DNA of 8,312 nt from Thermoplasmata archaeon. GTDB taxonomy: Archaea > Thermoplasmatota > Thermoplasmata > Thermoplasmatales > Thermoplasmataceae. Within the stretch, counting starts at the first letter, position 1, and the number at the start of each line of letters is the position of its first letter. The translations under genes were made by a program, and so were the position numbers. Below the pieces are notes generated by a model. The model did no database searches. It was not told where the DNA came from and saw only the letters and a program-made list of their open reading frames with translations. The stretch spans positions 1 through 8,312 of the forward strand of contig JAKAUD010000083.1 of NCBI GenBank assembly GCA_021827885.1, written 5' to 3'. Below are positions 1 to 6,194 of this stretch, one piece after another.

Positions 1-749
1 ATCATCGGGATTCCGGCAATGCATGCACCCTTCATGCCGTATTTCTTTTCAAAAGGTATGAGATCTGGTGCTTTCCCTGCACCTCTTAGGAGGACTTCAT
101 TGGCAGGTTTAAGCCCATTCTTAATTCTTTCAGTATTTACCGGATGGTTTCTCAGAATGTTTCTAGCTTTTTCTAGAAATCTGTTCACAAGTTCGGCGGT
201 TCTCTTTCCAGCCTCATCAACCCCCTTTACGGTCTCGACCTTCTTTCCAACCTCATGAGGATCGGAATCAGTTACTGCACTGGAGAGACCTGGACCATGG
301 ATGACAAGGGCTGCTCTGTGTTCGACCCCCTCCTTCACCCTGAAAATGTATCCGTCAATATTCATATTAAGGGAAGATGCAAGCAAGTCTGTGCCCTGAG
401 AAATTCTGTCAGCCCTTCTGTCCAGGACAATCCCTCCGCTGTCAACGGTTCCAAAATTTGCCCTGAATGCTATGTCCCCTGGAAGTACCTCCAAACCAAG
501 TCCCAAAGCCTCGAATGGCCCCCTACCGGTGTATACCTCCTCCGGGTCGTAGCCCAGAAGTGAAAGGTGAGACGTGTCTGATCCAGATCGTATACCTGGT
601 TTAATGGGGTGCATCACTCCGTTTATTCCGAGAGAAGCGAGGTGGTTGAGATTCGGTCTGTAGGCAGCCTGTAGAGCAGTTCTTCCATGAAGGATCTTGT
701 TTGGTCTGTCTCCAAGTCCATCCAGGACTATAAGGACAATTTTCTTCAC
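1..749 (-). CDS. apgM: 2,3-bisphosphoglycerate-independent phosphoglycerate mutase, archaeal type (partial, C-terminus beyond left edge)
   Basis: Interconverts 3- and 2-phosphoglycerate in glycolysis and gluconeogenesis; a cytosolic metalloenzyme of the alkaline phosphatase superfamily. About 249 residues are present; family members are about 400, so the C-terminal third or more lies off the left edge. The N-terminus MKKIVLIVLDGLGDRP (1-16) carries the first metal-binding Asp. GSDTSHLSLLGYDP (56-69) holds the conserved Ser-Asp-Thr with the expected phospho-acceptor Ser57, followed by GRGPFEALG (75-83) and the metal-binding-type DSDPHEVG (161-168). These are hallmarks of the ApgM rather than the GpmI branch. 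The start is GTG at 747-749: an in-frame TAG lies directly before it, so no longer form is possible. A GGGGGGAG run four bases upstream is a plausible ribosome binding site. The GTG overlaps the TGA of the upstream small gene (GTGA), suggesting translational coupling. No frameshift or missing key residue is seen in the visible part. Confidence 0.95.
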   Translation of the reverse strand, partial: MKKIVLIVLDGLGDRPNKILHGRTALQAAYRPNLNHLASLGINGVMHPIKPGIRSGSDTSHLSLLGYDPEEVYTGRGPFEALGLGLEVLPGDIAFRANFGTVDSGGIVLDRRADRISQGTDLLASSLNMNIDGYIFRVKEGVEHRAALVIHGPGLSSAVTDSDPHEVGKKVETVKGVDEAGKRTAELVNRFLEKARNILRNHPVNTERIKNGLKPANEVLLRGAGKAPDLIPFEKKYGMKGACIAGIPM

Positions 750-1093
750 CTAACTCCCCCCAAGGAGATCCTATGCGTCAGCGTGGGGAGGAATTGGGAA
801 GTGAACCTCAATCCTTTGCCGTATTTTACCAGTTTTACCCTCTTCGTGCTTATGTCCATCTTCTTTTCTCCTCCATTTTTAATTATTGGTTCACAGCGCA
901 TGTTTACGACGGGAACCTTCAGGCCTGGTTCCGCGGGGTTGTGGGTCCAATGGGGGTGTGTCAGGAAGGTCTTTAAGATCTGAACGCCGGGAGTTCCTTC
1001 CCTTTTTAAACATAGATTCACAGATGCCGGTATATGCAAATCGCCCGCAATTGTGAACGTATCTCTTCCCACTAACTCCTGCCTTTCTCTCAT
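746..1093 (-). CDS. Small basic protein of unknown function between ahcY and apgM
   Basis: An open frame of 115 codons from ATG 1091-1093; the alternative GTG at 1100-1102 gives 118. I do not recognise a family. In favour of a real gene: the frame is stop-free while the other two minus-strand frames are broken at once by stops, arginines are AGA/AGG like the neighbours, GGTGAT (1098-1103) precedes the ATG by four bases, and the TGA stop overlaps the apgM start as GTGA. The protein is lysine/arginine-rich with no signal peptide or membrane segment. Its centre is rich in Pro, His and Trp (THPHWTHNPAEPGL, about residues 47-60). There are two isolated cysteines and no zinc-ribbon spacing. The C-terminal part, from MDISTKRVK, could be made separately from an internal start with a strong ribosome binding site. 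Against: rather many TTA/CTA leucines and CCC prolines, and a C-terminus that reads less like a folded domain. The sequence alone does not indicate a function. Confidence 0.55.
   Translation of the reverse strand: MRERQELVGRDTFTIAGDLHIPASVNLCLKREGTPGVQILKTFLTHPHWTHNPAEPGLKVPVVNMRCEPIIKNGGEKKMDISTKRVKLVKYGKGLRFTSQFLPTLTHRISLGGVR
868..874 (-). promoter_or_regulatory. Strong internal ribosome binding site with upstream A/T-rich box inside the small gene
   Basis: The minus strand reads GGAGGAG at 874-868, eight bases before an in-frame ATG at 857-859. This is the best Shine-Dalgarno match in the window and lies inside the 746-1093 gene. Just upstream is AATTAAAAAT (884-875), which resembles an archaeal TATA box. 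Together they could start a 37-codon product (MDISTKRVK to GGVR) or give an internal transcript that delivers ribosomes to apgM through the GTGA overlap. The motif is seen directly; its use is inferred. Confidence 0.4.
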
Positions 1094-1097
1094 ATCT

Positions 1098-1103
1098 ATC
1101 ACC
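1098..1103 (-). promoter_or_regulatory. Ribosome binding site GGTGAT that decides the start of the small gene
   Basis: GGTGAT on the minus strand matches the archaeal 16S 3'-end complement and is followed after AGAT by ATG at 1091-1093. The alternative GTG start at 1100-1102 is part of this motif itself, so the ATG is the more likely start. The spacing of four bases is slightly short. Confidence 0.45.
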
Positions 1104-1104
1104 A

Positions 1105-1118
1105 GGTCTTCAAAGACC
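1105..1118. repeat. 14-bp perfect palindrome GGTCTT-CA-AAGACC upstream of the small gene
   Basis: Two exact 6-bp arms around a 2-bp centre, just upstream of the ribosome binding site of the small gene and 47 bp past the ahcY stop codon. The centre is too short for a stable RNA loop and no T-run follows, so a dimeric DNA-binding protein site is more plausible than a terminator. It could also be chance. Confidence 0.35.
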
Positions 1119-1165
1119 CCTGATCAACTACCGGGAAATGGAATATTCAAGATCACCAGGATAAA

Positions 1166-2395
1166 TCAGGTACCTTCCTGCCACGAATCGGCATATCTTA
1201 CCTGTTCCTCACTGAGATTATCAATACTGATATTCATTGCCCTGAGTTTGATCCTGGCAACCTCGCTGTCGATCTCTGGAGGAACAGGATAAACTATGTT
1301 TTCAAGATGATCATAGTTTTTCGCAAGATATTCAGCTGTGAGTGCCTGGATTGCAAAGCTCATATCCATTATCTCAACGGGGTGGCCCTGGCCTGCAGCG
1401 AGATTCACGAGCCTGCCATCCGCAATGAGATTTACAAGATTCCCATTTTCAAGCCTGTAGGCAGTAACAAGATCCCTGACCTTCTCCTTCTTAATGGATC
1501 TCTTTTCAAGATCAGTAAAACATATTTCGTTGTTGAAGTGCCCGGAATTGGAAAGAACAACTCCGGGTTTGGCTGTCAGAAGATCCTCATATTTTATTAC
1601 GCCTTTCATCCCTGTAACTGTAACCACAAAGTCTGATTCCTTAAGGGCCTGTGACATGGGCTTTACCTGAAATCCATCCATCAGGGCTTCAACTGCCTTT
1701 ACAGGATCTATCTCCGTTACTGTTACATTGGCACCAAGTCCCTTCATTCTCATTGCGACTCCCTTTCCACAAAATCCGTATCCCGCCACGGTAACGTTGG
1801 AACCGGCAATAAGGAGGTTTGTTGCATTCATGATCCCGTCAAGTGTACTCTGCCCTGTACCGTACCTGTTGTCAAAAAAGTGTTTCATCTGGGCATCGTT
1901 GACATCAAACATTGGGAATTTCATTGCACCATCCTTCTCCATGGCTTTAAGTCTTACAACTCCTGTCGTGGTCTCTTCGTTTCCTCCGCGAAGTCTCTGG
2001 ATGAGATCCTTCCTCTCTTCAAGTACCAGTTTTGTAAGATCCCCTCCATCATCAATTATAATGTCTGGTGGAGTGTCCAGAGTCCTGTGCAGGTATTCAT
2101 AGTACTCTTCTTCGGTTTCCCCTTTTTTTGCAAAGACCTTCATGCCGTAATCACTTTTCAATGATTCTACAACCGCATCATCGGAGCTTAAGGGGTTACA
2201 TGAGGACATGGTTATATTTGCCCCACCCTCCTTCAGAAGGAGTGCGAAAACACCTGTCTTTGCCTCAACATGCAACGCCATACTGACATTAAGCCCCTTA
2301 AACGGCTTTTCTTTTTCAAATCTTTTCCTTATCTGTGCTGAAACCGGCATATGATCCCTGGCCCAGCTCAATCTTAAAAATCCATTGCTTACCAT
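1166..2395 (-). CDS. ahcY: Adenosylhomocysteinase (S-adenosyl-L-homocysteine hydrolase)
   Basis: Reversible NAD-dependent hydrolysis of S-adenosylhomocysteine to adenosine and homocysteine in the cytosol; it relieves product inhibition of methyltransferases. 409 residues, normal for archaea. The substrate domain has H42 (LHVEAKTG), SCNPLSSDD (65-73), DDGGDL (115-120, D116 catalytic), NEETTTG (139-145, E141), K171 and D175-N176 in KHFFDNRYGTGQS. The NAD Rossmann motif is GYGFCGKG (205-212) with ribose-binding E228 in TEIDP. Further on are NSGHFNNE (283-290, H286) and AAGQGHPVEIMDMSF (333-347, H338). The C-terminus ends SWQEGT and lacks the KPDHYRY-type tail of eukaryotic enzymes, as usual for archaeal forms. 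The ATG at 2393-2395 is the only usable start: it overlaps arfC by 7 bp and has GAGGG (2406-2410) ten bases upstream. It is co-directional with arfC and probably on the same mRNA. Confidence 0.98.
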   Translation of the reverse strand: MVSNGFLRLSWARDHMPVSAQIRKRFEKEKPFKGLNVSMALHVEAKTGVFALLLKEGGANITMSSCNPLSSDDAVVESLKSDYGMKVFAKKGETEEEYYEYLHRTLDTPPDIIIDDGGDLTKLVLEERKDLIQRLRGGNEETTTGVVRLKAMEKDGAMKFPMFDVNDAQMKHFFDNRYGTGQSTLDGIMNATNLLIAGSNVTVAGYGFCGKGVAMRMKGLGANVTVTEIDPVKAVEALMDGFQVKPMSQALKESDFVVTVTGMKGVIKYEDLLTAKPGVVLSNSGHFNNEICFTDLEKRSIKKEKVRDLVTAYRLENGNLVNLIADGRLVNLAAGQGHPVEIMDMSFAIQALTAEYLAKNYDHLENIVYPVPPEIDSEVARIKLRAMNISIDNLSEEQVRYADSWQEGT

Positions 2396-3030
2396 TTCAA
2401 TCCATCCCTCAATTTTCCAGGATTCAATCTCATAAGAATACCATCTTCGTATACTTTTGTTTCCATTGACGCATCTCCGAGATCAAAAGAAGGCTCGAGC
2501 AGAAGAAGACCACCCCTCTCTATGATTATGTTTCCAATAAAGAGAAAGAACTCATCAAAAACTCCTGCATTAAGAAACTGGGTGATAACGTCCTTTCCAC
2601 CTTCAACAAGTATTCTCCGAAAACCCATGTGGTAAAGGTCATGAACTATATTCCCGATGTACAGTTCATCATCATTTCTCCTGACTATTTCGGCTCCATC
2701 AAGTTTCCTTCCACTGACTGAAGTGAAAACTATTGTTCTTGTTCTACGGTCAAGAACATGAGATTCAGGGCTTATTCTCAACATTCTGTCAAGTATTATT
2801 CTCGCAGGGAGTTTCTCTTCAGCTTTAAAATGATCGCTGGTGTCCAGGTATGGATCATCATTTATGACAGTTCTGGCACCAATCATGATGCCGTCGCAAC
2901 TCCTCCTGAGATCTCGAACTCTTTTCCAGTCTTCTCTTGATGATATGGAAACTCTCCTTCCGTTGGCACCGGCTATCATTCCATTAATGCTCTGTGCCAC
3001 GTTTATTATGATGTGGGGTCTACCATCCAT
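2389..3030 (-). CDS. arfC: 2,5-diamino-6-ribosylamino-4(3H)-pyrimidinone 5'-phosphate reductase (archaeal RibD C-terminal type)
   Basis: NAD(P)H-dependent reduction of the ribosyl side chain to ribityl, the second step after GTP ring opening in archaeal riboflavin synthesis, and so upstream of FMN, FAD and F420. 213 residues, a single RibD_C (dihydrofolate-reductase-like) domain with no fused deaminase, as in Methanocaldococcus MJ0671. Diagnostic blocks: NVAQSINGMIAG (10-21), CDGIMIGARTVINDDPYL (45-62), PARIILDRMLRISPES (75-90, substrate phosphate region) and ILVEGGKDVITQFL (140-153, the glycine-rich nucleotide site). Starting at ATG 3028-3030 matches the family N-terminus; an in-frame ATG 60 bases further upstream would add 20 unrelated residues and lies beyond the likely promoter. 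A TATA-like box centred 26-27 bp upstream suggests a leaderless mRNA. First gene of the leftward string. The last 7 bp overlap ahcY. Confidence 0.93.
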   Translation of the reverse strand: MDGRPHIIINVAQSINGMIAGANGRRVSISSREDWKRVRDLRRSCDGIMIGARTVINDDPYLDTSDHFKAEEKLPARIILDRMLRISPESHVLDRRTRTIVFTSVSGRKLDGAEIVRRNDDELYIGNIVHDLYHMGFRRILVEGGKDVITQFLNAGVFDEFFLFIGNIIIERGGLLLLEPSFDLGDASMETKVYEDGILMRLNPGKLRDGLKW

Positions 3031-3052
3031 CCCTGGTCTATGCCATTGTAGG

Positions 3053-3060
3053 ATAAAAAT
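3053..3060 (-). promoter_or_regulatory. Probable TATA box (Box A) for arfC-ahcY
   Basis: The minus strand reads ATTTTTAT, centred near 3056.5. Archaeal transcription starts about 25-27 bp downstream, which falls on the arfC ATG at 3030, so the transcript would be leaderless. No ribosome binding site is spaced properly before that ATG, in agreement. Confidence 0.5.
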
Positions 3061-3075
3061 GATGCATTTGCAGCA

Positions 3076-3083
3076 ATATTTAT
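3076..3083 (+). promoter_or_regulatory. Probable TATA box (Box A) for hel308
   Basis: ATATTTAT, centred near 3079.5, predicts initiation near 3105, a few bases before ATG 3112. This is why I chose 3112 rather than the in-frame ATGs at 3082 and 3094 as the hel308 start. It lies back-to-back with the arfC box, about 23 bp centre to centre. Confidence 0.45.
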
Positions 3084-3111
3084 GATTCAATTAGCTATGT
3101 TGTCAGTTAAG

Positions 3112-5178
3112 ATGAAAATAGGTGGGCTTGGATATCCTTCTGAGTTTCTGGATCTGTTTGACGGGAAGGATTTTGACCTTTATCCACACCAGGAGGAGGC
3201 AATAAGTAAATTCCGGGAAGGAAACAATGTGGTGGTATCTGTTCCAACAGCTGCTGGAAAGTCACTGGTGGCCTATTCAGCCATATATGAAACTTTCAAG
3301 AAGGGTCTCAGATCAATATATATCGTCCCGCTTAAAGCTCTTGCAAGTGAAAAATACTCTGAACTTTCCAGACTCGGAAAACTTGGAATAAGGGTTGCAC
3401 TTTCCATAGGTGAGTACGATACATCTCCCTCGTTTATAAAAAACTTCGATGTCATTGTATGCACATCAGAAAAAGCGGACTCACTTCTTCACCACGATCC
3501 ATCCGTTGCGGATGAACTGGGCCTGGTTGTGGCGGATGAGGTCCACCTGTTGGGAGACGAGTCCAGAGGGCCAAAACTCGAGATGGTAATTTCAACCATT
3601 AAATATGTGAACCCGGCAATAAGAATACTTGCTCTTTCCGCAACAATATCCAATATAGGTGATGTTGCGGAATGGCTTGGATCAACTACTGTGAACAGTG
3701 ATTTCAGACCGGTTCCCCTTAGGTCCGGAATCATTTACAGAAAAAAAATAACTTACCTGGACGGAGAAGAGGAAAAACTGAAAGGCGAGGATGAGGTGAT
3801 CAGCGTAGTGAACTCACACCTTTCAAGGGGCGGACAGACACTTGTATTCGTCAACTCCAGGAAGAGATCTGAGGACTATGCAAAGAGGATATCTCTCGGG
3901 ATGGATACGAATCTAATAATGAAAAATTCAGATTTTTTCCCCGAAAAAGGAGAAACTGACAGGTACGAGGAAACCTTAAGAGATCTGGTTCAAAACGGTG
4001 TAAGTTTCCATCATGCCGGACTTTCCGGGGAAACAAGAACAAGAATTGAAAAAGGGTTCAGGGAGGGACTTCTGAAGGTTCTGGTGGCCACACCTACACT
4101 TGCTGCAGGTGTAAATCTTCCAGCAAGAGTCGTTGTCATAAGAGACCTTACACGTTATTCAAATGGATATTCACAGTTCCTGCCAAACATGGAGATACAG
4201 CAGATGCTTGGCAGAGCTGGAAGACCACAGTATGACAGTGAAGGATATGCTTACCTCTATGCTGCATCAAAAACTTCCTTCGACATGGCAAACACCTACC
4301 TTTCCACGGACCCTGAACCAGTGAAATCCGGGATGCTTCAGGACAGTCTCCTTAGGTTTAATGTCCTCGGTTTAATCTCAATGGGTATAGCTACCTCAAC
4401 CGCGAGCATCATGGATTTTCTTTCAAGTACATTCGCCGGAAAAACACAGGAAATGGTAAGTGAAAATAAAATTGAGGGAATTTTGGAATTTCTCAAGGAT
4501 AACGAGTTCATCAAGAATACCATGGGTATATTCACTGTTACAAAATTCGGGAAAACTGTCAGCGATCTGTATATAGATCCAAAAACAGCAATAATACTGA
4601 GGGACTATTTCAAGGAGAAGCACAGTGATATTCTGGCTCTGTACACAATCTGCACCACTCCTGATGTGTTGAATTTCAGGGCTAACAGGGATGAGGTTGA
4701 GTACATAATGGAATATTTCATGGATCAGAACATAATTTTCCAAACAGAAGATGAAGTACACAGTGCAAAGACTGCAATGGTTCTTATGGACTGGATCAAC
4801 GAGGTTCCAATTAACAGAATTTCGGAAAAGTTTAACATCGGCCCCGGAGACATACAGGCAAAAGTTTCATCATGCGACTGGATTTCATACTCACTTGCGA
4901 GGCTTTCTTCCATGTACAAGGCAGAGATCAGGAGGGATCTTGAAAACCTCAACTACAGGATAAAGGAAGGAGTAAGGGAGGAGATAATAAACCTGACAAT
5001 GATTTCAGGAATAGGTCGTGTAAGAGCCAGGAGGCTATTCTCGTCAGGTCTCAAGACGCTGGAAGACATTTCCAGATCCACCCCGGAACTGATATCGCTT
5101 ATTCCAGGGTTTTCAACCAGGCTTGCACAGGAAACAATAAGGAATGCAAGAAGGATAACAGGTGAAATCAGATCATGA
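3112..5178 (+). CDS. hel308: Hel308-family superfamily 2 DNA helicase
   Basis: ATP-dependent 3'-5' DNA helicase that unwinds lagging strands at stalled or damaged forks (orthologue of human HELQ). 688 residues from ATG 3112, close to the usual length of about 700. Motifs in order: Q motif YPHQ (Q26), Walker A PTAAGKS (45-51), Ia PLKALASEK (73-81), DEVH (142-145), SATISN (176-181), IV LVFVNSRKRSE (244-254), V VLVATPTLAAGVNLP (323-337) and VI QMLGRAGRP (364-372). A winged helix and the ratchet helices follow. The C-terminal helix-hairpin-helix domain shows ISGIGRVRARRLFSSG (631-646) and ISLIPGFSTRLAQ (661-673). No nuclease or extra domain is fused. Family members usually begin a few residues before the Q-motif region, as here; ATGs at 3082 and 3094 would lie on or just after the TATA box. 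Stop and trm5 start overlap as ATGA. All catalytic motifs are intact. Confidence 0.96.
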   Translation: MKIGGLGYPSEFLDLFDGKDFDLYPHQEEAISKFREGNNVVVSVPTAAGKSLVAYSAIYETFKKGLRSIYIVPLKALASEKYSELSRLGKLGIRVALSIGEYDTSPSFIKNFDVIVCTSEKADSLLHHDPSVADELGLVVADEVHLLGDESRGPKLEMVISTIKYVNPAIRILALSATISNIGDVAEWLGSTTVNSDFRPVPLRSGIIYRKKITYLDGEEEKLKGEDEVISVVNSHLSRGGQTLVFVNSRKRSEDYAKRISLGMDTNLIMKNSDFFPEKGETDRYEETLRDLVQNGVSFHHAGLSGETRTRIEKGFREGLLKVLVATPTLAAGVNLPARVVVIRDLTRYSNGYSQFLPNMEIQQMLGRAGRPQYDSEGYAYLYAASKTSFDMANTYLSTDPEPVKSGMLQDSLLRFNVLGLISMGIATSTASIMDFLSSTFAGKTQEMVSENKIEGILEFLKDNEFIKNTMGIFTVTKFGKTVSDLYIDPKTAIILRDYFKEKHSDILALYTICTTPDVLNFRANRDEVEYIMEYFMDQNIIFQTEDEVHSAKTAMVLMDWINEVPINRISEKFNIGPGDIQAKVSSCDWISYSLARLSSMYKAEIRRDLENLNYRIKEGVREEIINLTMISGIGRVRARRLFSSGLKTLEDISRSTPELISLIPGFSTRLAQETIRNARRITGEIRS
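5161..5165 (+). promoter_or_regulatory. Ribosome binding site of trm5 within the end of hel308
   Basis: GGTGA lies nine bases before the trm5 ATG, inside the last codons of hel308. With the ATGA overlap, it indicates that trm5 is translated from the hel308 mRNA. Confidence 0.6.
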
Positions 5179-6140
5179 TTGACCATCTCTCTGTACCAAG
5201 GAAAGAGGCTCAGAACATGCTGAAAAAGCTTCGGGATCTTGACGCCGTGGACTGCAACTATAAGGTCATAGCTGAGGGTGATTCGGTCTTAATACCACTT
5301 AAAGTTCAACAGGAACTTCCACGGATCGCCATGGGGTATTTCAGGTTGAAGCATGATGGAAGACCAGATTTGAGAAGATCAGTAAAACCGGTTAAGTTTT
5401 CAGGTTCATACGACGTCATAGGTAGCATTGCAATAATGAAAAGGGGGGAAATGGACGATCCGGAGAAACTCGCCAGAAACATAATGGAATCCAGGAAAAA
5501 CATACGGTCAGTATTTCTCGATAAGGGGGTAAAGGGTGAATTCAGGACAAGAGATCTGGAACTTATCTGTGGGGAGAATAGCACGAAAACCATGTACAGG
5601 GAAAATGGCCTGAGGTTCGCAGTGGATGTTGGAAGCGCCTATTTTTCACCAAGGCTGGCCACGGAACGTTATATAGTCGCAAAGGGAACCGAAGATGGTG
5701 AACGAATCATTGATATGTTTGCGGGAATAGGTCCCTTTTCCATAACAATAGCGAGTATGAAAAAATGTGAAATCTATGCCTTCGACAGCAATCCCGCTGC
5801 CATTAAGATGATGAATGAAAACATAGCAATGAACAGGATTTATGGGCAGATCTTCCCTCAACTTGGAGATTCATCTCATATGATTGAAAATTACAGGGGA
5901 ATGGACAGGATTATTATGAATCTACCACACAGTTCTTTCTCATTTATAGAAAAAGCATATGCCTCACTTCGCAGGGGCGGAAAGATAAATTATTATGAGA
6001 TACTTGATGATGCGGGTCTGGAGAAAAGAATGGAAAGGTTCAGGGACATGGGGCTTGAACTCAGGAGCAAAAGAATAGTCCACGGTTATTCGAAGTTCCT
6101 CAATGTATATTCAATGGAACTGGTTAAAACGGCTGTTTGA
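5175..6140 (+). CDS. trm5: tRNA (guanine-N1)-methyltransferase Trm5 (m1G37)
   Basis: Transfers methyl from S-adenosylmethionine to N1 of G37 beside the tRNA anticodon, preventing +1 frameshifting. 321 residues, typical for archaeal Trm5. The N-terminal region includes the D1-type tRNA-recognition block SGSYDVIGSIAIMKRG (76-91). The mid-region RENGLRFAVDVGSAYFSPRLATER (142-165) is the family's RNA-binding/linker signature. The class I Rossmann methyltransferase has DMFAGIGPFSITIA (180-193) as motif I, AFDSNP (202-207) as the SAM-ribose acidic loop, DRIIMNLPHSS (244-254) with the catalytic NLP, and GGKINYYE (268-275). The D1 block favours Trm5b-like tRNA methyltransferase over the wyosine enzyme Taw2, though wyosine-related side activity cannot be excluded. 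ATG overlaps the hel308 stop (ATGA), so the two are very likely co-transcribed. Its by-product S-adenosylhomocysteine is the substrate of AhcY on the opposite arm. Confidence 0.93.
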   Translation: MIDHLSVPRKEAQNMLKKLRDLDAVDCNYKVIAEGDSVLIPLKVQQELPRIAMGYFRLKHDGRPDLRRSVKPVKFSGSYDVIGSIAIMKRGEMDDPEKLARNIMESRKNIRSVFLDKGVKGEFRTRDLELICGENSTKTMYRENGLRFAVDVGSAYFSPRLATERYIVAKGTEDGERIIDMFAGIGPFSITIASMKKCEIYAFDSNPAAIKMMNENIAMNRIYGQIFPQLGDSSHMIENYRGMDRIIMNLPHSSFSFIEKAYASLRRGGKINYYEILDDAGLEKRMERFRDMGLELRSKRIVHGYSKFLNVYSMELVKTAV

Positions 6141-6146
6141 TGGGAA

Positions 6147-6170
6147 AATAATTAAAGTCAATTAATAATG
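6147..6170 (+). promoter_or_regulatory. A/T-rich possible promoter for uppS-tiaS in the trm5-uppS gap
   Basis: The 54-bp gap has two TATA-like stretches, AATAATTAAA (6148-6157) and AATTAATAAT (6160-6169). The second is centred about 30 bp before the uppS ATG. AGGG (6181-6184) is a modest ribosome binding site ten bases before the ATG. No terminator is visible after trm5, so read-through from hel308-trm5 is equally possible. Confidence 0.35.
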
Positions 6171-6194
6171 AAGATGGGGAAGGGTAAGTGAAAC

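Larger units (their letters stand above)
1098..1160. repeat. 9-bp direct repeat ATCACCAGG (1098-1106 and 1152-1160)
   Basis: The same nine bases occur twice, 54 bp apart, in the ahcY-small gene gap; on the minus strand each reads CCTGGTGAT and contains a GGTGAT ribosome binding core. The two copies are in the same reading-frame phase. The rest of the 1094-1165 gap holds an A/T patch (GAATATTC, 1141-1148) and the palindrome at 1105-1118, and no RNA gene that I can recognise. Confidence 0.5.

Noticed and set aside
19..258. Plus-strand open frame opposite apgM
   Set aside because: It is antisense to a clear ApgM coding sequence, with no family match and no start signal.
912..932. Inverted repeat GGAACC / GGTTCC with a 9-base loop, considered as part of a tRNA or structured RNA
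   Set aside because: No acceptor stem, anticodon arm or conserved T-loop around it; single short hairpin inside an open frame.
687..983. Plus-strand open frames (687-983 and 773-976) opposite the small gene
   Set aside because: They overlap each other, cross the apgM start, have no ribosome binding site, and look like reverse-strand shadows.
989..1007. GGGA-loop-TCCC followed by TTTTT, resembling a plus-strand terminator
   Set aside because: Stem of only four base pairs and there is no plus-strand gene upstream that would need it; the sequence lies inside the minus-strand small gene.
860..1165. Structured RNA gene (RNase P RNA or SRP RNA) in the ahcY-apgM interval
   Set aside because: I looked for the conserved RNase P and SRP core sequences on both strands and found none; an open frame explains most of the interval.
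3031..3090. 20-residue N-terminal extension of ArfC from ATG 3088-3090
   Set aside because: It would cross both promoter boxes, and archaeal ArfC proteins begin about where ATG 3030 does.
3082..3111. Hel308 start at ATG 3082 (ten extra residues)
   Set aside because: This ATG lies within the likely TATA box and the added residues do not resemble Hel308 N-termini.
4423..4761. Minus-strand open frame of 112 codons inside hel308
   Set aside because: Antisense to conserved Hel308 coding sequence, no recognisable domain, no start signal.
6168..6191. Seven-codon frame MKMGKGK before uppS, considered as a leader peptide
   Set aside because: Very short, no ribosome binding site of its own, no attenuator-like structure; probably chance in a purine-rich leader.
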